Assembly (NCBI GenBank): GCA_028289545.1
Contig: JANQPG010000028.1
Location: 1 to 64,000 of the forward strand
Direction: 5' to 3'
Length of the DNA stretch: 64,000 nucleotides
Source: Woeseiaceae bacterium
Lineage (GTDB): Bacteria; Pseudomonadota; Gammaproteobacteria; Steroidobacterales; Woeseiaceae
Shown here piece by piece: positions 8,184 through 14,963 of the stretch (the stretch's first letter is position 1; each line of letters starts with the position of its first letter). The translations under genes were made by a program, and so were the position numbers. The notes beneath the pieces are model-generated. The model had not been told where the DNA came from and did no database searches. It saw only the letters and a list, made by a program, of their open reading frames with translations.

Positions 8184-8340
8184 GAGACCGGCCCTTGTAT
8201 TGCACTTTACTTCCTTGCAAAAGCCGACTCGTGAGACCGGCCCTTGTATTGCACTTTACTTCCTTGCAAAAGCCGATTCGTGAGACCGGCCCTTGTATTG
8301 CACTTTGTCGGCTTGAAGAAGCCAGTTACTAGGACCGGCT
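8184..8340. repeat. 49-bp tandem repeat, about three copies
   Basis: Copies begin at 8184, 8233 and 8282, each opening GAGACCGGCCCTTGTATTGC. The first two are nearly identical over 49 bp, differing at one Y position. The third matches for about 25 bp, then diverges, and a fourth partial start (AGGACCGGCT) follows at 8331. In the minus-strand transcript each full unit can form a small stem TTGCA/TGCAA around a GGA-containing loop. The array lies in the predicted 3' UTR downstream of the peroxiredoxin-glutaredoxin gene. Confidence 0.85.
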
Positions 8341-8367
8341 TATTCATGCATTTATTACACGTTTGCC

Positions 8368-9129
8368 TTACGCGGCGTTGCGACGACCGATGATGCCGCG
8401 CTCCTCGAGCCACGCTTCCAGGTCGTCGGCACCGCCGATCCGCTGGCCGTCGACGAACACCTGCGGGAACGTCAGCGCTTCGGACACTGCCCGCAGACCG
8501 CGGTCGGTGTAGTCGCGATTCAGCACCAGCTCCTCGTATTCGATACCGGCATCGAACAACAGCCCCTTGGCCTTCGCACAATGCGGGCAGCCGGGACGGC
8601 TGAATACGGCCACGTCGAAGGGCGATTCCGCTTCCGGATTCAAATACTTGAGCATCGTGTCAGCGTCCGACACCTGGAACGGGTCGCCGGGCTCATCGGG
8701 TTCGATGAACATTTTCTCGACGACACCGTCGCGGACGAGCATCGAGTAGCGCCAGGAGCGTTTGCCGAAGCCCAGGTCTTCCTTACCGACCAGGAGGCCC
8801 ATACCGTCCGAGAAGTCGCCGTTGCCGTCGGGCAGGAAAGTCACCCGATCCGCGTTTTGGGAACGCTTCCATTCGTCCATGACAAATGCGTCGTTGACCG
8901 ATACGCAAATGACTTCATCGACGCCGTTGGCTTTGAACAGCGGCTGCAGTTGGTTGTAGCGCGGCACGTGAGCCGAGCTGCAGGTCGGCGTGAATGCGCC
9001 CGGCAGCGAGAAGACCACAACGGTCTTGCCCGCAAACACGTCGTCCGAACTCAGATCGACCCAGTCGTGGTCCTTGCGGGTCTTGAACGTCACGTCCGGG
9101 ACGCGCTTTCCTTCGATATTAGCGAACAC
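8368..9129 (-). CDS. Hybrid peroxiredoxin-5/glutaredoxin
   Basis: Cytoplasmic thiol peroxidase fused to its own glutaredoxin, as in Haemophilus PGdx; it reduces H2O2 and alkyl hydroperoxides using glutathione. The N-terminal Prx5 domain (about 1-160) holds the peroxidatic Cys at C50 in [14 protein letters not shown]. The C-terminal glutaredoxin domain (about 170-250) has [11 protein letters not shown] with C181 and C184, and TFPQVFVDG. The longest frame begins at TTG 9135, but GGAG at 9138-9141 is only 2 nt from it and 8 nt from GTG 9129, so I chose GTG. It follows dps by 34 nt and is probably OxyR-controlled with it. Confidence 0.92.
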   Translation of the reverse strand: MFANIEGKRVPDVTFKTRKDHDWVDLSSDDVFAGKTVVVFSLPGAFTPTCSSAHVPRYNQLQPLFKANGVDEVICVSVNDAFVMDEWKRSQNADRVTFLPDGNGDFSDGMGLLVGKEDLGFGKRSWRYSMLVRDGVVEKMFIEPDEPGDPFQVSDADTMLKYLNPEAESPFDVAVFSRPGCPHCAKAKGLLFDAGIEYEELVLNRDYTDRGLRAVSEALTFPQVFVDGQRIGGADDLEAWLEERGIIGRRNAA

Positions 9130-9163
9130 TCTCAAATCTCCATAAGTCTATTGGTAAAAAAGC

Positions 9164-9631
9164 TCAGGCCAGCATGCTGCGAAGCATCCAGGCGTTCTTC
9201 TCGTGAATCTGCATGCGCTGCGTCAGAAGATCCGCGGTGGGTTCGTCGCCGGCAGCCTCGGCTGCGGTGAAAACCTGGCGGGCCGTGCGCACAACCGCCT
9301 CCTGGCCCGTGACCAGTTCGCGGATCATGTCTTCGGCGGACTCGTCGCCGGCGCCCTCGCTGATGCTCGTGAGCTTTGCGTAGGCCGCGTAGGAACCCGG
9401 CGCCTTGACGCCAAGTGCCCGAATACGTTCGGCAATTTCGTCCACGGCTGTCGCCAGCTCGGTATAGTGCTGCTCGAACATGAGGTGCAGCGTGTTGAAC
9501 AGCGGCCCTTCGACGTTCCAGTGGTAGTTGTGAGTTTTCAGGTACAGCGTGTAGCTGTCGGCCAGTAACTGCGAGAGACCGGAGGCAATCTTTTCACGGT
9601 CTTCCGCGCTGATTCCTATATTCAGTTCCAT
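9164..9631 (-). CDS. dps: Dps family DNA-protecting ferritin-like protein
   Basis: Forms dodecamers that oxidise Fe(II) with H2O2 and store iron, protecting DNA from Fenton chemistry. The 155-residue four-helix protein shows the Dps ferroxidase signature: HNYHWNVEG (H37), then LHLMFEQHY and [14 protein letters not shown] 9631 is preceded by GAGGAG with 8-nt spacing. It is first in a minus-strand pair with the peroxiredoxin-glutaredoxin gene and divergent from oxyR, with a palindrome in the shared 95-bp region. Confidence 0.93.
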   Translation of the reverse strand: MELNIGISAEDREKIASGLSQLLADSYTLYLKTHNYHWNVEGPLFNTLHLMFEQHYTELATAVDEIAERIRALGVKAPGSYAAYAKLTSISEGAGDESAEDMIRELVTGQEAVVRTARQVFTAAEAAGDEPTADLLTQRMQIHEKNAWMLRSMLA

Positions 9632-9656
9632 AGCGTTATCTCCTCATTTGCGGACT

Positions 9657-9697
9657 ATTGTAGGGTTGCGCTTTCCTGAAATAAAATGCTTTATTTC
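9657..9697. promoter_or_regulatory. Candidate OxyR-region operator and dps promoter
   Basis: A perfect inverted repeat GAAATAAA/TTTATTTC with ATGC centre spans 9678-9697, in the middle of the dps-oxyR intergenic region. On the minus strand it covers the -35 position relative to a TACAAT -10 candidate (9657-9662), as expected for an activator site with a weak -35. It does not match the E. coli OxyR consensus closely, so assignment to OxyR is inference from position. Confidence 0.45.
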
Positions 9698-9726
9698 GGA
9701 CACAATATTCTATTATTTAGATCATC

Positions 9727-10626
9727 ATGCACTCCTCCAAGCTGCCCTCCACCAAACAGCTGCGCTACTTTGTCGCGCTCGCCGAACACGGCCATTTTGG
9801 TCGTGCCGCGGAAGCCTCGTTCGTCTCGCAGTCCGCTTTCTCCAACGCTATCCGTGAGCTCGAAACGCTCCTCGACGCTCAGCTCGTGGACCGCACGAAC
9901 CGCAACGTCACGATCACGGCGCTCGGCCAGCAAATCGCCGTACAAGCACGGCTTTGCCTGCAGGACGTACAAACCCTCGTCGAAATGGCCGCCGGCCAGC
10001 ACATACCGCTGACCGGCGAACTCAGGCTTGGCGTAATACCCACCATTGCGCCGTTTATTCTGCCAAAAACCCTGCCGCGGCTGCGACGCGCTTACCCCAA
10101 GCTCAAGCTGTTCCTGACCGAGGATCAGACGCAGCGGATCGTGGAACGCATGATGGACGGCGAACTGGACGTGCTGCTTCTGGCGTTGCCGTGGCCCGTG
10201 CGCGGCGTCGACGAGTTGCCGCTTTTCAGGGATCGCTTTTGCCTCGCCTATCGCCAGGGTACACCGCGGGTCGACCCCGAAAACTACCGTTTCAGCCGGC
10301 TCGATGCTGACAGCGTTTTGTTACTGGAAGACGGACACTGCCTGCGGGATCACGCGCTGGCGGCCTGCAAGATCAGGAACACTCAGAAACTCAGGAGTTT
10401 CGCCGCCTCGAGCCTGCTGACGCTCGTCGAAATGGTAGACGCGGATCTGGGCATCAGCTTCCTGCCGGAAATGGCGTCGGGTTCGGCATTGCTCAAGAAC
10501 ACTCGGGTGAAACTGAAGCCGCTCGAAGATTCCAGCTACCGCACGATCGGTCTTGCGTGGCGCAAAGGCTCGCGACGGGTAGAGGAGTTCGAGCTCCTGG
10601 GTCGGTTTTTCAGCGAGAATCGCTAG
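9727..10626 (+). CDS. oxyR: Hydrogen peroxide-inducible LysR regulator OxyR
   Basis: LysR-type regulator activated by a peroxide-driven disulfide. The 299-residue protein has an N-terminal winged helix (LRYFVALAEHGHFGRAAEA). Its redox pair is C205 in EDGHCLRDHAL and C214 in AACK, matching C199 and C208 of E. coli OxyR in sequence context. It is divergent from dps and the peroxiredoxin-glutaredoxin gene, the classical targets, so autoregulation and activation through the shared intergenic region is the likely circuit. Confidence 0.92.
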   Translation: MHSSKLPSTKQLRYFVALAEHGHFGRAAEASFVSQSAFSNAIRELETLLDAQLVDRTNRNVTITALGQQIAVQARLCLQDVQTLVEMAAGQHIPLTGELRLGVIPTIAPFILPKTLPRLRRAYPKLKLFLTEDQTQRIVERMMDGELDVLLLALPWPVRGVDELPLFRDRFCLAYRQGTPRVDPENYRFSRLDADSVLLLEDGHCLRDHALAACKIRNTQKLRSFAASSLLTLVEMVDADLGISFLPEMASGSALLKNTRVKLKPLEDSSYRTIGLAWRKGSRRVEEFELLGRFFSENR

Positions 10627-10678
10627 CCCAGGTCGCGTCTTTTATGGCGCGATCCGTTTGGCCGCGTCTCACTATCGA

Positions 10679-12877
10679 CTAGCCTTTTTGCGCGCGGCGC
10701 GGTTCGAGCAGTATCGGCATGGTCCGCATCACCGGCAGCTCCGTGGGCCGGCCGACAAAGTAGCCCTGCACCATGTCGACGCCCAGCTCTGTCAGGAGAG
10801 TCAGCGTTTCGGCGTCCTGCACGTATTCAGCCACCGTTTGCATGCCCGCTTCCCTGCCGACTTCAGCAATCAGCCGGATCATCTTCTGATCGACCGGTTG
10901 CTGCGGAAGGTCGCGAACGAAGGTGCCGTCGATCTTGATGTAGTCGAACTTCAGCTGCTGCAGGTAACTGAAGGAACTGTACCCCGTGCCAAAGTCGTCA
11001 AGCGCAAACTGACAGCCCAGCTCGCGCAGACCGGCAATCTGCTTGTCGACATGCAGCGGGCGGCGGATCGCCAGGCTCTCCGTCACTTCGAAGATGATTC
11101 GCTCCGGCGGCACGGAGTACTTCGCGAACATCCTCTCGACGTACGCCGCCAGGTCTTCGTTTTCGAAGGCGTGCGCTGACAGGTTGATCGAGAAGCTGAG
11201 TTTCTCGTCGGCGGCAACATACTTCTCATAGGCCATTGCGGCGTGGCGAATGACCCAGAAGTCGATTTCGCTCATCAGCCCAAAGCGCGCCGCCGACGGC
11301 AGGAAGGCATCGGGGGACACGATCTCACCGGTATCCGAGACCAGGCGTATCAGCAGCTCGTGGTGTGTCGTCTCCCCGCTATCGATTCGGTTGATCGGCT
11401 GAAAACGCAGCACAAAACGATCTTCGTCGATGGCCGTTCTCAAACTGTTCATCCAGCCGACATCGGTGCGCTGGCGGCGATCGGCAATGTTCGATTCCGT
11501 AAACGCCACCATGCGATTTCGACCGGCCTGTTTGGCTTCGCGGCAGGCCAGATCCGCCTGATGAAGGAGCTCGTCGGTGTGCAGGTTGTCACCGCTAATG
11601 AGCGTCATGCCAATACTGCAGTGGACGTAGAAAACCCGCCCGTCCTCGACATGCGCCATGCGTCGCATGTTGTTCAGGATCTGCTCGGCAAGCGCTTCGG
11701 CGCCCTCCTGATCGGTGTGCCGCGCGAGGACAACAAACTCGTCGCCGCCGAAACGCGCGACGATGTCGCTCATGCCGACGCTGCGGCGCAGCTCGTCCGC
11801 CACCTTACACAGCAGGCGGTCCCCAGCCGGGTGACCGCAGGCGTCGTTGATGTACTTGAACTGGTCGAGATCGATGAACAGCAGCGCACTACTGTGCCTG
11901 TGTCGCATGACCTTGATCGCCTCCCGCTTCAGTACTTCGAGGAATCGGCGACGATTATAGACACCGGTCAGGCTATCGTGATGGGCCAGCTCGCGAAGCC
12001 GCGAGTCGCGTTCGCCAAGCGCCGCCACGGTGGTCTGCAGAGCGTCGACGATATCGGACATTTCCGTGTGGCGCGCAGGCTTGAACTGAACGTTGAGATC
12101 GCCTAGCGCAAGATCCCGGATCGGCTGCTCCAGATCCGATACCGAACGCAGCGCTCTGCGCAGCACGTACCGGCCGTAGAAACCGAGTGCGATCAACAAC
12201 AGCAGGAGCACGGCAACCGCGGCGCGCATGTTGCCGAGCAGCCGGTCGTGGAAAACCGCGAAGTCGAGCTCAATGGCAATGAAACCCAGCAGTTCGACGT
12301 TCGGCGCACCGGCGCTGCTCAGCGGATTGTCCGAGAACAGCACCTCTTCGGCCAGCGATTCCGACCAGACGGGCGCCAGGATTTCGAAGCGCCGCGGGTT
12401 CAGCACGCCGCCCACCATCATGTAAGGTCGCTCGGTACCGATGATCTCGCTCGCCGATTTCAGCTTGCGCGCGCTCAACTGCTGATCGACCTCGACTTCG
12501 GTCTCGGCGCCAAACGCAAATTCAGCTTGCCCATCCTTCGAGTAATAGTGGACGTTCCGGATCTCGGGATAACGTTCCACGTAGGCATCGATACGCAGGA
12601 GGGCGTCGTCGTCGTTTGTCAAATACAACGGCGAAGCCAGCTCGTTCAATTCATTGGTCCACTGCAGCGCCCAGCGACTGTAGTTGTCCTTGAGCACCCA
12701 CTGACCGCCCCAGTACAAACCGGCGACAGCGAGCGAACCCGCCAGTGCGGCCGACACCAGCTGGATCGTCAGGATCTCGTTCACGAGCCCGCGCTTGCCG
12801 GGCCGATCGCAAAAACGGCGCCATTGCCGGCTCAGCACACGGCGCAGCAAGCGCAGCCTTACGGATAGTGCTCTCAT
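10679..12877 (-). CDS. Membrane GGDEF-EAL cyclic-di-GMP protein
   Basis: A 732-residue signalling protein: TM1 about 34-58, a periplasmic sensor of about 150 residues, TM2 about 218-238, HAMP-like linker to about 290, GGDEF domain with intact GGDEF at 377-381, then an EAL domain. The EAL metal set looks largely present: ELLIRL, NLSAHAF, FEVTESLAI, LDDFGTGYSS, K in YIKIDG and E in TVAEYV. The EAL triplet itself reads ELL, and the Arg of the RxxD inhibitory site is replaced (G368). Both cyclase and phosphodiesterase activity are possible. The start overlaps the preceding lipoprotein's stop as ATGA (12874-12877). Confidence 0.9.
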   Translation of the reverse strand: MRALSVRLRLLRRVLSRQWRRFCDRPGKRGLVNEILTIQLVSAALAGSLAVAGLYWGGQWVLKDNYSRWALQWTNELNELASPLYLTNDDDALLRIDAYVERYPEIRNVHYYSKDGQAEFAFGAETEVEVDQQLSARKLKSASEIIGTERPYMMVGGVLNPRRFEILAPVWSESLAEEVLFSDNPLSSAGAPNVELLGFIAIELDFAVFHDRLLGNMRAAVAVLLLLLIALGFYGRYVLRRALRSVSDLEQPIRDLALGDLNVQFKPARHTEMSDIVDALQTTVAALGERDSRLRELAHHDSLTGVYNRRRFLEVLKREAIKVMRHRHSSALLFIDLDQFKYINDACGHPAGDRLLCKVADELRRSVGMSDIVARFGGDEFVVLARHTDQEGAEALAEQILNNMRRMAHVEDGRVFYVHCSIGMTLISGDNLHTDELLHQADLACREAKQAGRNRMVAFTESNIADRRQRTDVGWMNSLRTAIDEDRFVLRFQPINRIDSGETTHHELLIRLVSDTGEIVSPDAFLPSAARFGLMSEIDFWVIRHAAMAYEKYVAADEKLSFSINLSAHAFENEDLAAYVERMFAKYSVPPERIIFEVTESLAIRRPLHVDKQIAGLRELGCQFALDDFGTGYSSFSYLQQLKFDYIKIDGTFVRDLPQQPVDQKMIRLIAEVGREAGMQTVAEYVQDAETLTLLTELGVDMVQGYFVGRPTELPVMRTMPILLEPRRAQKG

Positions 12878-13863
12878 TGCGCTCTCACGATGCCGGGTTC
12901 CGCAGTGACGACGCGCACTTCTTTCAAGGCCGTCAGCGACGGCACCGACTCAACACCGCTCACATGAATCCGATCGATGATGTCCGCTATAGCGGCGGCC
13001 ACGTCGCTAGCCACGCTCGACAGGCTCAAAGACGCTCCGAGTTTCAGCATCCCGTCGTTCTGGGCCGCAATGCGGACCTTCTGCCTCGACGCAATGGCGC
13101 CCATCTCGGTGAGGATTCGCGCACTCAGGATACGGCTGTCGGGAAACAACCAGAATCCGTCGATGTCGCGACTCATGCGGCGAAACGTGTACAACGTTTC
13201 CTGATCCGACGACGATACGTGCACATGCAATTCGACATTGTGCGTATCCGCCGCGGCGCGCGCCTCGGCAAGCAGCGCATCGTGACCTTCTCCGATGATA
13301 AGCCCGATGGATCGAACGCCGGGGTCGTGCGCGAGCCATTCCTCGAGCTGTAGCTCGAGCGGCGCGTAAGCGGCAACGGCTCTGGAGTGTTCGCCGAGCA
13401 GAGGAAAGGCGTGATAGTTGAACACCTGGCTGAATACGACGGGTGCATCCGCCATCGCCACGGCCGTGCGCGCGGCGCGCAGACCAATCGCCACAACGGC
13501 GCTGGTGCCCGCGTCGTTGACCTGACGAATGACGCTGACAGGCGACGCCGGACTTCCCTGCAGATCGTAGATAGCCGCATCTTCGTAAAGCAGACGAAGC
13601 GCGGCAGCGACATCCGCGTAGGCCGGCTGCCGCCCCGATACAATGATCGTTATCGGCTGCGCCGGCTCGGGTTCCGGCACCAGTTGGGGTCTCGGCCGTG
13701 GTTTAGGAACGCTCGCCTGCGTTTCGGGCTCGCTGTTTTCGGAGACGTCTTCAACAACATCGGGCACCGGCTCATCCGTGGGCATCACGGGCGACGCCGT
13801 GCAGCCAACACAAAGCGCGGCCAGCGCCGCCAGCACTGCCGCTGTCCCTGCCCTTGAACTCAT
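12874..13863 (-). CDS. Periplasmic solute-binding-like lipoprotein
   Basis: A 329-residue predicted lipoprotein (lipobox LCVGC near residue 21) with a Pro/Glu-rich linker to about residue 70. It is followed by a type I periplasmic-binding-like fold resembling ABC_sub_bind (PF04392) proteins: ITIIVSGRQPAYADV, VVAIGLRAARTAV, APVVFSQVFNY and SIGLIIGEGHDAL. No ABC permease or ATPase is next to it. Instead it is translationally coupled (ATGA) to a GGDEF-EAL protein with a periplasmic sensor domain. I infer a ligand-binding accessory that informs c-di-GMP signalling rather than transport. Confidence 0.75.
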   Translation of the reverse strand: MSSRAGTAAVLAALAALCVGCTASPVMPTDEPVPDVVEDVSENSEPETQASVPKPRPRPQLVPEPEPAQPITIIVSGRQPAYADVAAALRLLYEDAAIYDLQGSPASPVSVIRQVNDAGTSAVVAIGLRAARTAVAMADAPVVFSQVFNYHAFPLLGEHSRAVAAYAPLELQLEEWLAHDPGVRSIGLIIGEGHDALLAEARAAADTHNVELHVHVSSSDQETLYTFRRMSRDIDGFWLFPDSRILSARILTEMGAIASRQKVRIAAQNDGMLKLGASLSLSSVASDVAAAIADIIDRIHVSGVESVPSLTALKEVRVVTAEPGIVRAQ

Positions 13864-14097
13864 CCTAAGCGCACCCTTATGAAGGAGAAGGTCCCCGTTG
13901 CGATTCGATCGCCGGCGAACTCACGGTGCCGTGACCGAACTTGCCTTGTATAGCAAATACGACCGTGCGTGGCTGCCGACCAGATCGTTGATTTGACTTT
14001 GCTTTTGTGGCGGCCCCAAAACGGCGCACACAGGGGGACTACGCACCGCATCCTGTCGCGAAACGGCGATTGCCTGGATTATGTAAAGGGAAGTGCG

Positions 14098-14862
14098 CTA
14101 CCGGGCGACGTTGAAGCGCGTCTGCCGATAACGAGGCTCTTCAATTTCCTCGAAAATGGCGTAAGCGAAGTCTTCGCGGGAGATCCCGGACGGAGTTCCG
14201 TCGGGGTCACGCAGCAACTCGTCGCCGCCCCAGCGAACACGCCCGGTACGACCCTCGAGCCTCAGGCCGTTCGGCGGTGTAGCGATTGTCCAGTCGATCG
14301 TCGACGCGCGAAATGCATCGAGCGCAATCTTGTGTCCCTCGAACATGGGCCGATTGGGGTGATCGTCCCGCACGCGGCCCAGTTCGAGCAGGCTTTTGCC
14401 GTCTTCGTAGATCAGCGTAAACAGATTGCCGACAAAAATAAGACGCGGGCCGTCTTCGCCCATAGGGGTCAGCACGTCAATCAGCGATTCCGCCGCCGTT
14501 GCCGCAATGTAGTTCGCCGGGTTGCTGTCGGTTGGCGTGCCGCCTACGGAGACGATCACCGTATCGAAGCCGGACACAAGACGTCGCGTTGCATCGCGAT
14601 CGAGTATGTCCGAAACCACAATGTCGATGCGGCCTTTGTAAGCATCGAGCCGCGACGGGTTGCGTGTGACGCCGCTGACCTCGTAGCCACGCATGAGCGC
14701 CTCGTCGACAATCTTGTTGCCGATGCGCCCGCTGGCGCCGTAGATCAGTACCCGGGGGGATTCGGCATCGCCGGCTCCGGGCGATTCGCCGGCGTCCGCC
14801 GCATAACTTGTCGACAGCGCAATAAGCAGGATCTGCAACGTGCAAAGCATTCGAAACATCAA
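14098..14862 (-). CDS. Exported NAD(P)-binding SDR-like protein
   Basis: A 254-residue protein with an apparent cleavable signal peptide (hydrophobic 5-20, AxA-like end near SYAADA). An atypical short-chain dehydrogenase/NmrA-like Rossmann domain follows: VLIYGASGRIGNKIVDEAL is the dinucleotide-binding GxSGxxG motif, then SGVTRNPSRL and VVSDILDRDATRRLV. There is no obvious Tyr-x-x-x-Lys active-site pair. Such proteins are normally cytoplasmic, so export is unexpected. It lies between the binding-like lipoprotein and the M16 peptidase, all on the minus strand but separated by gaps of 234 and 101 nt. Confidence 0.75.
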   Translation of the reverse strand: MMFRMLCTLQILLIALSTSYAADAGESPGAGDAESPRVLIYGASGRIGNKIVDEALMRGYEVSGVTRNPSRLDAYKGRIDIVVSDILDRDATRRLVSGFDTVIVSVGGTPTDSNPANYIAATAAESLIDVLTPMGEDGPRLIFVGNLFTLIYEDGKSLLELGRVRDDHPNRPMFEGHKIALDAFRASTIDWTIATPPNGLRLEGRTGRVRWGGDELLRDPDGTPSGISREDFAYAIFEEIEEPRYRQTRFNVAR

Positions 14863-14963
14863 GACACACCTCAGCGGGGGAACCCGGGATCTCAGACGAT
14901 ACCCCGGGTTTGACCGACCCTCCGATAGTAGTTCGAAACGCTTTGTCGCAGAAGCGGAGCGCT

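Noticed and set aside
8184..8340. CRISPR array
   Set aside because: The repeats are contiguous 49-bp tandem units without variable spacers, and no cas gene is present.
8207..8581. Protein frame through the 49-bp repeats
   Set aside because: Translation of the repeats is periodic only because the DNA is; the frame overlaps the peroxiredoxin-glutaredoxin gene and the region lies in its 3' UTR.
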